Shown: positions 26,269 to 36,412 of the stretch, piece by piece | How positions within the stretch are numbered: the first letter of the stretch is position 1 | How the letters are laid out: every line of letters begins with the position of its first letter | Assembly: GCA_046347945.1 (NCBI GenBank) | Contig: JAXMFB010000018.1 | Coordinates: 1-64,000 of the forward strand | DNA from: Zeimonas sp046347945 | GTDB lineage: Bacteria > Pseudomonadota > Gammaproteobacteria > Burkholderiales > Burkholderiaceae_E | Direction of reading: 5' to 3' | Length of the DNA stretch: 64,000 bases | Notes under the pieces: generated by a model | The model's input: only the letters and a program-made list of their open reading frames with translations | Told to the model about the DNA's origin: nothing | The model's database searches: none | Made by a program: the position numbers and the translations under genes

Positions 26269-27760
26269 TGGTGACGCGCGCCTGCCGCGGGCTTGCGCGC
26301 CGCGCGTTCGTCGATCGGCTGCGGCATGAGCGTGGCAACCGTCAGCGCGTCGTCGCCGAAGTACTTGCCGGCGACCGCCTGCACGTCGGCCGCGGTCACG
26401 GTGCGGATCCGCTCGAGGATGCGATCGGCGTCGGCGTGCGAGAAGCCCGAGATTTCCAGGCTGCCCATCTCCATCGCCTGCGACATGATCGAATCGCGCT
26501 TGTAGATCTGGCCGGCCACGTACTGCGTCTTGATCCGGCGCAGCTCGTCGTCGCGCACGCCGTCGCGCGCGATCCGGGCGATCTCGGCGCGCAGGGCGCG
26601 CTCGACGTCCTCGGTGCTGCGCCCCTGGGCCGGCGTTCCGTCGAGCATGAACAGCGCCGGCCCCGGGCGACCAGCGCGTAGCCGGCGCCCACCTGGTTGG
26701 CGACGCGCGAGCCGCGCACGATGTCGCGCGTCAGCCGGCCGTTCTCGTCGGCGTCGAGCACCGCCGCGAGCAGCTCGAGCGCGTACGGCTCGGTGTCGCG
26801 CTCGACGTCGGAGAGCCGCGGCACCTTGAAGCCCATGATCACGTACGGATTCTCGGCGGGGGCCTTGACCCACACCCGGCGCAGCCCGCGCTGCAGCGGC
26901 TCGTTCTGCGGCTTGCGCTCGGGGAGCGCGTGTGGCTCGATCCGCCCGTACGTGCGCTCGGCGAGCCGGTAGACCTCCTCTCCGGAGACGTCGCCGACCA
27001 CCACCAGGATCGCGTTCGACGGCGTGTACCAGCGGTGGTACCAGGCCGCGGCGTCGCTCGCGCGCATCGACTCGAGGTCGCCCATCCAGCCGATCACCGG
27101 CACCCGGTACGGCGACGCCGTGAACGCGCTGGCCATCAGCTGTTCGTAGACCAGCGCCTGCGCGCGATCCTCGATGCGCAGCCGCCGCTCCTCCATCACG
27201 ACCTTGATCTCCTTGTCGAAGTCCTCGCGGGCGAACGCGAGGTTCGACATCCGGTCGGCCTCCAGCTTCATCACGTCGGGCAGGTGGCGGCTGCCGAGCT
27301 GCTGGTAGTAGCCGGTGTAGTCGCGCGTCGTGAACGCGTTCTCGCGCCCGCCGAGCGCCGCGACGCGGCGCGAGAACTCGCCCGCGGGAACCGCCTTCGT
27401 GCCCTTGAACATCATGTGCTCGAGCACGTGCGCCACCCCGGTCGTGCCGTTCACCTCGTCCATCGAGCCGACGCGATACATCACGAGGTGAACGACGGTG
27501 GGCGCGCGACGGTCTTCGCGCACGATGACCTTCATCCCGTTGGGCAGCGTGCGCTCGAACACGCCGGATGCTTGCGCGGCCGGCGCCGCGCGCGACGGCG
27601 CGGACGGCTGCGCCGTGGCGGCCCGGGCATCGCCCGGCGGCTGCGCAGCCTGCGGCAGCGCGCACGCGCCGAGCGAAGCGGCGAGCACGAACGCGGCGAG
27701 AGCGCTGGCGACGGAGGCTGGGCGGGAAGTCGGCTTCGGCGGGCGGGCGGGAATCGGCAT
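26265..27760 (-). pseudogene. M16 zinc-peptidase with HxxEH site, frameshifted (first of pair)
   Basis: Reads intact from a lipoprotein-like signal (AAFVLAASLGACALPQ) through VFERTLPNGMKVIVRED, the zinc motif HVLEHMMFKGT near residue 110-120 and the second-domain region VWVKAPAENPYVIMGFKVPRLSD. It then shifts frame near 26655-26665, in a CCCGGGG run, after GAGYALVARG; the correct C-terminal half (ALFMLDGTPAQGRSTEDVERAL and onward) is in the neighbouring frame and stops at 26265. It is the catalytic subunit of an M16B pair, divergent from ftsY. The homopolymer location makes a sequencing indel plausible. Confidence 0.8.
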
Positions 27761-27795
27761 GTTCGGTGCGGGTAGAATCGAGCCCGAGTGTAGCC

Positions 27796-28986
27796 ATGTT
27801 CGGATTCCTACGTCGCAAAAGGCCCCCCGAAGGCGGCGCCGCCCCCTCTCCCGCGCCCGCGCCGGTTCCCGAGGCTGCCGCGCCCGCCACCGCGCCTGCC
27901 GGCGGCCCCGGGTCGGCGCTGTACCCGGGCGAAGTGCTCGCCGGTCCGGTCGAAGCGACGACCGAAACGGCACCGCCGGCCGCGGTTCAGGCCCCAGCGC
28001 TCGAGGCTCCCCTTCCCACCGTCGTCCCGCCCGCGTTCGACGCCGGGGCCCGCGCCACCGCCGTCGAGCCCGCGCCCGAGCGCCGCTCGTGGATGAAGCG
28101 GCTGCGCGAAGGCCTGTCGAAGACCCGCGGCAACCTCGCCGGCCTGTTCTCGGGTGCGCGCGTCGACGACGCGCTGTTCGAGGAGCTCGAATCGGCGCTG
28201 CTCGCCAGCGATGCCGGCGTCGCGACGACCGACTGGCTGATGCGCGAGCTCCAGCAGCGCGTGCGCCGCGACCGGCTCGCCGACGGCGAGCAGGTCCGGC
28301 AGGCGCTGCGCGCACTCGCCGTCGAATTGCTCGAGCCACTCGAGAAGCCGATGGACATCGATCGCGCCGAGCCGCTCGTGCTGATGATCGCCGGTGTCAA
28401 CGGAGCGGGAAAGACCACGTCGATCGGCAAGCTCGCGCATCACCTTCGACGCGAAGGCAAGTCGATCCTGCTCGCTGCCGGCGACACCTTCCGCGCCGCG
28501 GCGCGCGAGCAGCTCGCCGAATGGGGCTCGCGCAACGACGTCGAGGTCATCGCGCAACAGGGCGGCGACCCGGCGGCCGTGGCCTTCGACGCGGTGAGCG
28601 CCGGACGCGCGCGGCGCACCGGCGTCGTGATGATCGACACCGCGGGCCGGCTGCCGACGCAGCTGCACCTGATGGAAGAGCTGAAGAAGATCCGCCGCGT
28701 CGTCGCCAAGGCGATGGACGGCGCGCCGCACGAGACGCTGCTGGTCCTGGACGGCAATACCGGCCAGAACATGCTCGCGCAGGTCAAGGCGTTCGACGAC
28801 GCGATCGGGCTGTCGGGGCTGATCGTGACCAAGCTCGACGGCACCGCGAAGGGCGGCGCGATCGCGGCGCTGGCCCACACGCGCCGCGAGCGGCCGATCC
28901 CGGTCTACTTCGTCGGCGTGGGCGAAGGCATCGAAGACCTGCAGGCGTTCTCGGCCGAAGAGTTCGCGAGCGCGCTGTTCGACTAG
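27796..28986 (+). CDS. ftsY: signal recognition particle receptor FtsY
   Basis: 396 residues. SRP receptor GTPase that delivers ribosome-nascent chain complexes to the Sec translocon. An Ala/Pro-rich N-terminal region of about 95 residues precedes the helical N-domain (WMKRLREGLSKTRGNLAGLF). The G-domain has GVNGAGKTTSIGKLAHH near residue 202, GDTFRAAAREQL near 230, DTAGRLPTQ near 280 and TKLDGTAKGG near 344. ATG 27796 is the first codon of the basic MFGFLRRKR start; TAGAAT about 20 bases upstream may be the -10. The M16 pair is divergent. Confidence 0.96.
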   Translation: MFGFLRRKRPPEGGAAPSPAPAPVPEAAAPATAPAGGPGSALYPGEVLAGPVEATTETAPPAAVQAPALEAPLPTVVPPAFDAGARATAVEPAPERRSWMKRLREGLSKTRGNLAGLFSGARVDDALFEELESALLASDAGVATTDWLMRELQQRVRRDRLADGEQVRQALRALAVELLEPLEKPMDIDRAEPLVLMIAGVNGAGKTTSIGKLAHHLRREGKSILLAAGDTFRAAAREQLAEWGSRNDVEVIAQQGGDPAAVAFDAVSAGRARRTGVVMIDTAGRLPTQLHLMEELKKIRRVVAKAMDGAPHETLLVLDGNTGQNMLAQVKAFDDAIGLSGLIVTKLDGTAKGGAIAALAHTRRERPIPVYFVGVGEGIEDLQAFSAEEFASALFD

Positions 28987-28993
28987 AACCTGT

Positions 28994-29719
28994 TCAGACG
29001 ATCGCCACCTGCTGCAACTGCGCGGCGATGCTCGCGTGGTCCGGAAGCACGGCGGCGCCAGCAGGCCGCTGCCCGTCCCGGCGCGATCCGATCGGAGCGA
29101 GCAGGTCGATCTCGGGGTGGCGCTCGACGAAGAAGAAATCGTGAAGCGGATGCCCGCCCTGCAGCGAGCGATCGTGCGCCTCGAAGACGCCCAGCGTGAG
29201 CAGGCGGTGCGTCGCAGGTCCGGTGCCGTCCGGCGAGAAGCGCGCCGGCGCCGACTGCGGATCGTGGAAGCCGAGCCACTCGTACTGCCGAAGTGCGGAC
29301 TCGCGCACCGCGATCAGCATCGTGTCCACCTGCGCCGCCAGGCAATAGCGATGGAACGCCTTCCACAGCATCAGGCGCACCAGCGTGGCGCTGCGACCGG
29401 CCTTCACCGCGAGGCTCGACGCCTCGGCCACCGACACCGCCTTGAGCGACGCCGGCAGTGCGACGCGGTCCTCGACCATCAGCCTGCCGCGCTCGCTCGC
29501 GAGGATTCGCAGGCTGCCCAGCGCCTCGCCGTCGATCCGCGATTCGGCGAGCAGCAGCGTGGCGTTCGGGCGCTGGTCCCAGGTTTCGGGCGCGGTCGCC
29601 GCAGCCGTCGACGGCTTGCCCGCGGCCGCGGCGCGCACGGCCAGTACCTTGCGCAGGTCGGCGTCGGTGGACGCCACCCGGATGGTGACGGGGAGGTGAT
29701 GGCTGGTCTCGGCTGGCAT
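28994..29719 (-). CDS. FeeM-like N-acyl amino acid synthase / GNAT-fold acyltransferase
   Basis: 241 residues. The core resembles FeeM-type acyltransferases, which join acyl chains from acyl carrier protein to amino acids. Seen are GEALGSLRILASERGRL near residue 80, VSVAEASSLAVKAG near 111-124, the helix LVRLMLWKAFHRYCLAAQVD near 130-149 and RQYEWLGFHDPQ near 162. The C-terminal third is not recognised. Some relatives are linked to PEP-CTERM/exosortase systems, and this genome has a PEP-CTERM protein at 16607, but no exosortase gene is nearby. No convincing Shine-Dalgarno sits before ATG 29719. Confidence 0.6.
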   Translation of the reverse strand: MPAETSHHLPVTIRVASTDADLRKVLAVRAAAAGKPSTAAATAPETWDQRPNATLLLAESRIDGEALGSLRILASERGRLMVEDRVALPASLKAVSVAEASSLAVKAGRSATLVRLMLWKAFHRYCLAAQVDTMLIAVRESALRQYEWLGFHDPQSAPARFSPDGTGPATHRLLTLGVFEAHDRSLQGGHPLHDFFFVERHPEIDLLAPIGSRRDGQRPAGAAVLPDHASIAAQLQQVAIV

Positions 29720-29877
29720 GGGCGCTCGCTGTTCGTCGTGAGGTTCGCGACCACGTACCAGGCGAGAGTCTGTTCGCGGTGGCGGGTCCCGGTCAATGCT
29801 ATGACGGGGCACCCGCGGGCCGGCGCCCGCCGGTCGGGCCGCGGCCACCGCTCGGGGGGGCGCGCCGCCCGCCGCGA

Positions 29878-30525
29878 TCACTGCACTCGCGACGCCTCGG
29901 GCTGAGCCGACGGCTCGGCCTTGCGGAAAGCCTCGAGCGCCATGCACTCGTCGAAGATCCGCATCACGGTCGGGTATCGCTCGACCTTCGTCTCGAACCT
30001 GCGGGCGTTGAAGATCTGCGGCACCAGGCAGGCGTCGGCCATCGTCGGCTGGTCGCCGTGGCAGAACCGCCCGGTCGCTGCGTCGGCCAGCTGGCGCTCG
30101 AATGCGGCGAGCCCCTCGTCGCACCAGTGCCGGTACCAGTCGGCGATGGCCGACTTGTCGAGCTTCAGCGCGTCGCGCAGGTGCTCGAGCACGCGCAGGT
30201 TGTTCAGCGGATGGATCTCGGCCGCGATCAGCATCGACAGCGATCGCACCCGGGCACGCCCCAACGGGTCGGCAGGCAACAACTTCGGGCCGGACTTCGT
30301 TTCGTCCAGGTATTCGATGATCGCCAGCGACTGGTTCAACCGGTGCCCGCCATCGACCAGCACCGGAACCAGCCCCTGCGGATTGACCGACCGGTAGGCG
30401 GACTCGGCTTGCTCGCCCGAAGGCAGCCAGACGACTGTCGGGGTCCAGTCGAGGCCTTTCAGGTTCAGGGCGATCCGCACCCTGAACGAAGCCGAGCTTC
30501 GGAAGAAGGTGTAGAGCTCCAGCAT
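29878..30525 (-). CDS. maiA: maleylacetoacetate isomerase (zeta-class glutathione transferase)
   Basis: 215 residues. Glutathione-dependent cis-trans isomerisation of maleylacetoacetate in tyrosine or homogentisate breakdown. The zeta signature FFRSSASFRVRIALNLKGL is at residues 7-25, with NPQGLVPVLVDGG near 48-60 and the glutathione-binding QSLAIIEYLDE near 64-74; the C-domain contains GDQPTMADACLVPQIFNARRF. The usual SSCS is SSAS here, keeping the catalytic serine. No other homogentisate gene is adjacent, so a different zeta-class substrate is possible. Confidence 0.85.
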   Translation of the reverse strand: MLELYTFFRSSASFRVRIALNLKGLDWTPTVVWLPSGEQAESAYRSVNPQGLVPVLVDGGHRLNQSLAIIEYLDETKSGPKLLPADPLGRARVRSLSMLIAAEIHPLNNLRVLEHLRDALKLDKSAIADWYRHWCDEGLAAFERQLADAATGRFCHGDQPTMADACLVPQIFNARRFETKVERYPTVMRIFDECMALEAFRKAEPSAQPEASRVQ

Positions 30526-30735
30526 GCCGGACTCCCGGGGACGTTCGCACGCCGCGCCGGCGAACCCCGTCGACGCGTAAGGTTGGTCGCCGGAACGGTA
30601 CCACGGCATTCGGCCGCCGGCAGCCGGGCCGGACGCGCGGCCTTGCAGAATCTGCTTCTCGATCAATGGCTTGTGACCTGCCAGCCGGCATCGGCAGTCG
30701 TCGGTGGGAGCAATCGCCCCGATAGCAGGGATTTG

Positions 30736-30762
30736 TTGGCACTCTCGGCCAATGAGTGCTAA
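30736..30762. promoter_or_regulatory. CIRCE element (HrcA operator) overlapping the rpoH promoter
   Basis: TTGGCACTC-N9-GAGTGCTAA differs from the CIRCE consensus TTAGCACTC-N9-GAGTGCTAA at one base. A promoter is embedded in it: TTGGCA at 30736-30741 and TAAATT at 30760-30765, 18 bases apart. Binding by HrcA would block RNA polymerase. The predicted leader of about 100 bases before the rpoH ATG could hold further thermal control. Confidence 0.85.
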
Positions 30763-30869
30763 ATTTGCATGGCGCTCGGAACTGACTGGTCGGTCATCAG
30801 GTGGTGAGGGCACTCGGCGCCTCATCCGGCCCGGCAGTCGCTTCCCCGAGCCACGAAAGGAAAGCGTAC

Positions 30870-31766
<897 letters not shown>

Positions 31767-31817
31767 CGGAAGCGCCGCGGTCACGCCGCGGCGTTCCATT
31801 CGTTCTTTCCTCCTCTT

Positions 31818-31854
31818 TGCCGCCGAAGGGTCACCCGAGGCGGCATTCTTTTTT
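31818..31854 (+). terminator. rho-independent terminator after rpoH
   Basis: Stem TGCCGCC (31818-31824) and GGCGGCA (31839-31845) followed by TTCTTTTTT. A second GC hairpin (GCCGCGG-TCACG-CCGCGGC) lies just after the rpoH stop near 31772-31790. Confidence 0.75.
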
Positions 31855-31917
31855 CGCCCTTCCCCCGTCGAGCTCCGCCTGCACCGGCAGCCGGCTTCCG
31901 CTATCCTCGACGCCCAT

Positions 31918-32830
31918 GTCCCTGACCGCCCGCCACGCACCGAGGCACCGCTCGCCGCGCTCTCCTGCCTGCTGTTCAACGCGCTGGTCTCGGGGCGTCG
32001 GTAGCCGTTCCGGCAGTTGAACGCGCTGGGCCTGCACAGCCTGTGGGCCATCGGCTTCGCGTTCGCGCTGTCCACCGTCCTCGTCAGCCTGTGGCGCCTG
32101 TCGGCCTGGCCGGCGCTGCTGCGGCGCCCGCGGCTGCTCTGGATGACCGTTGCCGCAGGCATCACGAACGCCGCGTTCAACTGGGGCGTGATGATCGGCG
32201 AGGTGGTTCGGGTGGTGCTGTTCTACCTGATGCCGGTCTGGTCGCTGCTCGCGCGCTGGCTGCTGCGCGAGCCGATCACCGGCGCGGCGCTGGCGCGCAT
32301 CGGGCTGGCGATCGGCGGGGCCGCGATCGTGCTGTGGCAGCCCGGCGCGGGTACGCTGCCCGCGTCGCTGGCCGACTGGCTGGGCATCGTCGGCGCGAGC
32401 TTCGCGCTGGTCAACGTGCTGGTGCGCCGGCACCGCGACGATCCCGACGAGGCACGCGCTGGCGATGTTCGTCGGCGGCTTCGTCGTCGCCACCGTGATG
32501 GCCGCATCGCTCGCGCCTGGGGCACGATCGACGGCCCACCTGGGTGCCGGCGTGGCCGTGATCACCGGCAATCGTCGCGCTGGCCGCCGCGTTGCTGGCC
32601 GGCAACTTCGCGCTGCAGTATGGCGCGGCGCGACTGCCGGCCGCGGTCACGGCGATCGTCATGCTGTCCGAAGTGCCGTTCGCCGCCCTGTCGTCGGTGG
32701 GATGGGGGGCGAGACGCCGCGCGTACCATCGTCGGCGGGCTGCTGATCCTCGGCGCGACCCTGCTCGCTTCGCTGCAGGCCGGCGCTGCGCCTGAGCCCG
32801 CGCACGCGCACCCATCAGGAGACCCGCGAT
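31918..32830 (+). pseudogene. degenerate EamA/DMT transporter copy
   Basis: Corresponds to the intact transporter gene at 33073-34011 but is broken by many small indels; a premature TAG follows CGGGGCGTCGG near 32001. Recognisable fragments (LNALGLHSLWA, AGITNAAFNWGVMIGEVVRV, ALQYGAARLPAAVTAIVMLSEVPFAALSSVGWG) are spread over all three frames. The copy ends with the gpx start codon region (32829-32878) and does not continue into gpx. It is either a decayed tandem duplicate or unpolished read sequence left in the assembly. Confidence 0.8.
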
Positions 32831-32974
32831 GACCACCGTCCACGACTTCAGCGCACAGACCATCGACGGCGCCAGGCGGCGCTGCAGAAGATGAAAGGCG
32901 CGCTCGCCGCGTACGTCTAACGGAAGCGTCGCGGTTACGCCGCGGCGTTCCATTCGTTCTTTCCTCCCCCTCTT

Positions 32975-33011
32975 TGCCGCCGAAGGGTCACCCGAGGCGG
33001 CATTCTTTTTT
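32975..33011 (+). terminator. duplicated rho-independent terminator
   Basis: Same stem TGCCGCC/GGCGGCA (32975-32981, 32996-33002) and T tract as the terminator at 31818-31854, carried in the second duplication copy. Confidence 0.7.
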
Positions 33012-33072
33012 CGCCCCCTTCCCCCGTCGAGCTCCGCCTGCCCGGCAGCGGCTTCCGCTATCCTCGACGCCC

Positions 33073-34011
33073 ATGTCCCCGACCGGCCCGCCACGCACCG
33101 AGGCACCGCTCGCCGCGCTCTCCTGCCTGCTGTTCAACGCGCTGGTCTGGGGCGTGTCGTGGTGGCCGTTCCGGCAGTTGAACGCGCTGGGCCTGCACAG
33201 CCTGTGGGCCACCGGCTTCGCGTTCGCGCTGTCCACCGTCCTCGTCAGCCTGTGGCGCCCGTCGGCCTGGCCGGCGCTGCTGCGGCGCCCGCGGCTGCTC
33301 TGGATGGTCGTTGCCGCGGGCATCACGAACGCCGCGTTCAACTGGGGCGTGATGATCGGCGAGGTGGTTCGGGTGGTGCTGCTGTTCTACCTGATGCCGG
33401 TCTGGTCGCTGCTGCTCGCGCGCTGGCTGCTGCGCGAGCCGATCACCGGCGCGGCGCTGGCGCGCATCGGGCTGGCGATCGGCGGGGCCGCGATCGTGCT
33501 GTGGCAGCCCGGCGCGGGCATGCCGCTGCCCGCGTCGCTGGCCGACTGGCTGGGCATCGTCGGCGGCGCGAGCTTCGCGCTGGTCAACGTGCTGGTGCGC
33601 CGGCACCGCGACGATCCCGACGAGGCACGCGCGCTGGCGATGTTCGTCGGCGGCTTCGTCGTCGCCACCGCGATGGCCGCATCGCTCGCGTCGCTGGGCA
33701 CGATCGACGGCCCGCCCGCGCCGGCGTGGCCGTGGATCACCGGCAACGTCGCGCTGGCCGCCGCGTTGCTGGCCGGCAACTTCGCGCTGCAGTACGGCGC
33801 GGCGCGACTGCCGGCCGCGGTCACGGCGATCGTCATGCTGTCCGAAGTGCCGTTCGCCGCCCTGTCGTCGGTGGGATGGGGGGGCGAGACGCTCGCCGCG
33901 CGTACCATCGTCGGCGGGCTGCTGATCCTCGGCGCGACCCTGCTCGCTTCGCTGCAGGCCGGCGCTGCGCCCGAGCCCGCGCACGCGCACCCATCAGGAG
34001 ACCCGCGATGA
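33073..34011 (+). CDS. EamA/DMT-superfamily transporter
   Basis: 312 residues with about ten membrane segments, two EamA repeats. Seen are LLFNALVWGVSWWPFRQL at the N-terminus, the first-repeat end VLLFYLMPVWSLLLARWLLREP near residue 97-118, and the second-repeat end AAVTAIVMLSEVPFAALSSVGWGGE near 250-275. Such proteins export or import amino acids or other small metabolites; the substrate cannot be read from sequence. ATG 33073 starts just before the first helix; the stop overlaps the gpx start (ATGA), indicating an operon. Confidence 0.85.
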   Translation: MSPTGPPRTEAPLAALSCLLFNALVWGVSWWPFRQLNALGLHSLWATGFAFALSTVLVSLWRPSAWPALLRRPRLLWMVVAAGITNAAFNWGVMIGEVVRVVLLFYLMPVWSLLLARWLLREPITGAALARIGLAIGGAAIVLWQPGAGMPLPASLADWLGIVGGASFALVNVLVRRHRDDPDEARALAMFVGGFVVATAMAASLASLGTIDGPPAPAWPWITGNVALAAALLAGNFALQYGAARLPAAVTAIVMLSEVPFAALSSVGWGGETLAARTIVGGLLILGATLLASLQAGAAPEPAHAHPSGDPR

Positions 34012-34520
34012 CCACCGTCCACGACTTCAGCGCACAGACCATCGACGGCGCCAGGCGCGCGCTGTCGAAGTACCGCGGAAAGGTGCTGCTGATCGTCAAC
34101 ACCGCCAGCCAGTGCGGGCTCACGCCGCAGTACGCGGGGCTCGAGGAGCTCTATCGCAAGTACCACGAGCGCGGGTTCGAGATCCTCGGCTTTCCGTGCA
34201 ACCAGTTCGGCTCGCAGGAGCCCGGCAGCGAGGGCGAGATCGCGAAGTTCTGCGAGACGCAGTTCGGCGTGAGCTTCCCGATGTTCGCGAAGGTCGACGT
34301 CAACGGCGACGAAGCGCATCCGCTGTTCGCGTGGCTGCGCAAGCAGGCACCCGGGCTGCTGGGTTCGGAGGCGATCAAGTGGAACTTCACGAAGTTCCTG
34401 GTCGACCGCGAGGGCGGCGTCGTCGAGCGCTTCGCGCCGACCGCGGCACCGGCCGACCTGGCGCCGGCGATCGAAAAGCTGCTGCAGGCTCAGCCGCCCG
34501 CGGCCCACAGGTCGCGATAG
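34008..34520 (+). CDS. gpx: glutathione peroxidase family protein (thioredoxin-fold peroxidase)
   Basis: 170 residues. Reduces hydrogen or lipid peroxides. The peroxidatic cysteine lies in NTASQCGLTPQY near residue 32-43, followed by ILGFPCNQFGSQEPGSE near 60-76 and the conserved tryptophan in KWNFTKFLVDREG near 125-137. Cysteine replaces selenocysteine, as usual in bacteria. CAGGAGACC precedes the ATG at 34008, which overlaps the EamA stop. The 3' end overlaps the converging CbiX gene by 31 bp. Confidence 0.93.
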   Translation: MTTVHDFSAQTIDGARRALSKYRGKVLLIVNTASQCGLTPQYAGLEELYRKYHERGFEILGFPCNQFGSQEPGSEGEIAKFCETQFGVSFPMFAKVDVNGDEAHPLFAWLRKQAPGLLGSEAIKWNFTKFLVDREGGVVERFAPTAAPADLAPAIEKLLQAQPPAAHRSR

Positions 34521-34867
34521 TCGGCCGCGATCGCGTCGAGCACCGCATCGCGCTCGCCGAGCACCGGCCACAGGTCGATGCGCAGGCCCGGATGCGTCGT
34601 GCAGGCTTCCGCGAGCAGCGCAGGCACGTCGCGCTTGAGGTGCCCGCCCTGCGCCCAGAACACCGGCGCGACGGCGATCCGCGTCGCACCCTTCCCGACC
34701 GCGGCGGCGACTGCGTCGCCCAGCGTCGGGCTCATCAGCTCGAGGAACGCGGGCACCACGTCGACCTGCGGCAGCGCCGCGTGCAGGCGCCGCGCCAGCG
34801 CGTCGATGGGCTCGCGCCACGCGGGGTCTCGCGCCCCGTGCGCGAACAGGATCAGGGCCGTCGCCAC
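34490..34867 (-). CDS. CbiX/sirohydrochlorin chelatase-like protein
   Basis: 125 residues, single-domain CbiX-type chelatase. The N-terminal ALILFAHGARDPAW holds the metal-binding histidine near residue 10, and VAPVFWAQGGHLKRDVPALL near residue 67-86 holds the second. The family inserts cobalt, nickel or iron into sirohydrochlorin for cobalamin or sirohaem. GTG 34867 starts two bases after the SCO stop, so it is the last gene of the ctaA-ctaB-sco group. The metal is not predictable. Confidence 0.82.
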   Translation of the reverse strand: MATALILFAHGARDPAWREPIDALARRLHAALPQVDVVPAFLELMSPTLGDAVAAAVGKGATRIAVAPVFWAQGGHLKRDVPALLAEACTTHPGLRIDLWPVLGERDAVLDAIAADYRDLWAAGG

Positions 34868-34869
34868 GC

Positions 34870-35493
34870 TTAGTCCTTCAGCAGGATGCGCAGGTCGTGC
34901 ACGATGGGCTCCGGGCCCGTGCCGTGCTTGATGAACAGGCGCAGCTTGCCCTGTGGGTCGTAGACGTAGCTGCCGGCGGTGTGATCGACGGTGTAGCTTC
35001 CGGGCGTCTTGCCCGGCACCTTCTGGTAGAAGACCTTGAACGCCCTGGCGGTGCGCGCGGTGGCCTCGGCGTCGCCGTACAGGCCGAGGAAGCGCTTGTC
35101 GAAAGCCGGCACGTAACTGGCGAGCAACTCCTGCGTGTCGCGCTCGGGATCGACGCTGACGAACAGCACCTGCACGCGATCGGCGTCGGGCCCCAGCTGC
35201 TTCATCACCTCGGCGAGTTCCGACAGCGTCGTCGGGCAGACATCGGGGCACTGCGTGTAGCCGAAGAAGATCACCACCGCCTTGCCGCGGAAGTCGGCCA
35301 GCGTGCGCGGCTTGCCGTCGTGACCGGTGAGCGAGAAGTCGGCGCCGAAGTCGGCGCCGGTCACGTCGGTGTTGCGGAACTCGGGCCTGCCCTGGCAGCC
35401 GGCCAGCGCGAGTCCGAAGGCCAGGGCCAGCGCCCAGCCCGCCAGGCGTGCGCGATGCGCGGCAGCGTGCAGGCGACGAAGGTATCGGTTCAT
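34870..35493 (-). CDS. sco: SCO1/SenC copper chaperone lipoprotein
   Basis: 207 residues. Delivers copper and redox equivalents to the CuA site of cytochrome oxidase. A lipobox (ALAFGLALAGC) near residue 23-33 anchors it to the outer face of the inner membrane. The copper ligands are CPDVCP near 82-87 and the histidine in YTVDHTAGSYVYD near 170-182. It lies directly downstream of ctaB. Confidence 0.92.
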   Translation of the reverse strand: MNRYLRRLHAAAHRARLAGWALALAFGLALAGCQGRPEFRNTDVTGADFGADFSLTGHDGKPRTLADFRGKAVVIFFGYTQCPDVCPTTLSELAEVMKQLGPDADRVQVLFVSVDPERDTQELLASYVPAFDKRFLGLYGDAEATARTARAFKVFYQKVPGKTPGSYTVDHTAGSYVYDPQGKLRLFIKHGTGPEPIVHDLRILLKD

Positions 35494-35513
35494 CTGCGAG
35501 AATCTCCGCGCGC

Positions 35514-36407
35514 TCAGCGCAGGTAGTGGTCGACCAGCAGCGCGCCGAACAGCGCGGCGAGATAGAAGATCGAATAGCCGAAGGTCTTGCGCGCCAGCGC
35601 GTCGGAGTACGAGCGCCACATCCGCCAGGCATAGGCGACGAACACGGCGCCCAGCGCGAGCGCGCTGGCGAGGTAGAACGCTCCGCTCATGCCGATCAGG
35701 TACGGCATCAGCGACGTCGCGACCAGCAGCAGCGTGTAGAGCAGGATGTTCAGCCGCGTGAACTCGGCGCCGTGCGTGACCGGCAGCATCGGCAGGCCCG
35801 ACTTGCGGTAGTCGTCGATCCGGTACAGCGCCAGCGACCAGAAGTGCGGCGGCGTCCAGACGAAGATGATCAGGAACAGCACCAGCGCCGGCGCGCTGAC
35901 CTCGTTGGCCACCGCCGCCCAGCCGAGCACCGGCGGCATCGCGCCCGACGCGCCGCCGATGACGATGTTCTGCGGCGTGGCCGGCTTGAGCAGCACCGTG
36001 TAGACGACGGCATAGCCGACGAAGGTGGCGAGCGTGAGCCACATCGTGAGCGGATTGACGAAGAAATACAGCAGCACCGCGCCGAGCACTCCGATCGCGC
36101 CGGCGAACGCGATCGCGGGCGCCGTGCCGACCTCTCCGCGCGCGAGCGGCCTGGCGCGCGTACGCGCCATGCGCGCGTCGATGGTGCGCTCGATCACGCA
36201 GTTGAACGCGAAACCCGCCCCGGCCAGCAGCGAGATGCCGGCCGTGCCGAACACCAGGATCTGCCACGGCACCAGCGACTCGGCGGCCAGCAGCATGCCG
36301 ATCAGCGCGCAGAACGCCGCCAGCATCACGATGCGCGGCTTGGTGAGGGCCAGGTACTGGCCCCCGACGTGCCGCCAGCTCGCGGTGCCGATCCCGGAGA
36401 CGTCCAT
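35514..36407 (-). CDS. ctaB: protoheme IX farnesyltransferase (haem O synthase)
   Basis: 297 residues, UbiA-superfamily membrane prenyltransferase that farnesylates haem B to haem O for cytochrome oxidase. First aspartate motif NCVIERTIDARMARTRARPL near residue 70-89; second conserved region WTPPHFWSLALYRIDDYRKSGLPMLP near 185-210. About eight or nine membrane helices. It sits five bases downstream of ctaA on the same strand. Confidence 0.95.
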   Translation of the reverse strand: MDVSGIGTASWRHVGGQYLALTKPRIVMLAAFCALIGMLLAAESLVPWQILVFGTAGISLLAGAGFAFNCVIERTIDARMARTRARPLARGEVGTAPAIAFAGAIGVLGAVLLYFFVNPLTMWLTLATFVGYAVVYTVLLKPATPQNIVIGGASGAMPPVLGWAAVANEVSAPALVLFLIIFVWTPPHFWSLALYRIDDYRKSGLPMLPVTHGAEFTRLNILLYTLLLVATSLMPYLIGMSGAFYLASALALGAVFVAYAWRMWRSYSDALARKTFGYSIFYLAALFGALLVDHYLR

Positions 36408-36412
36408 ACCCG

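Larger units (their letters stand above)
32879..34058 (+). repeat. tandem duplication, second (intact) copy
   Basis: Starts with the rpoH 3' end sequence GCTGCAGAAGATGAAAGGCG, includes the terminator at 32975-33011 and the intact EamA gene, and runs into the real gpx. The sequence continuing past 34058 into gpx is unique, as is the rpoH body before 31725, so rpoH-terminator-EamA-gpx is the ancestral order. Confidence 0.85.
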
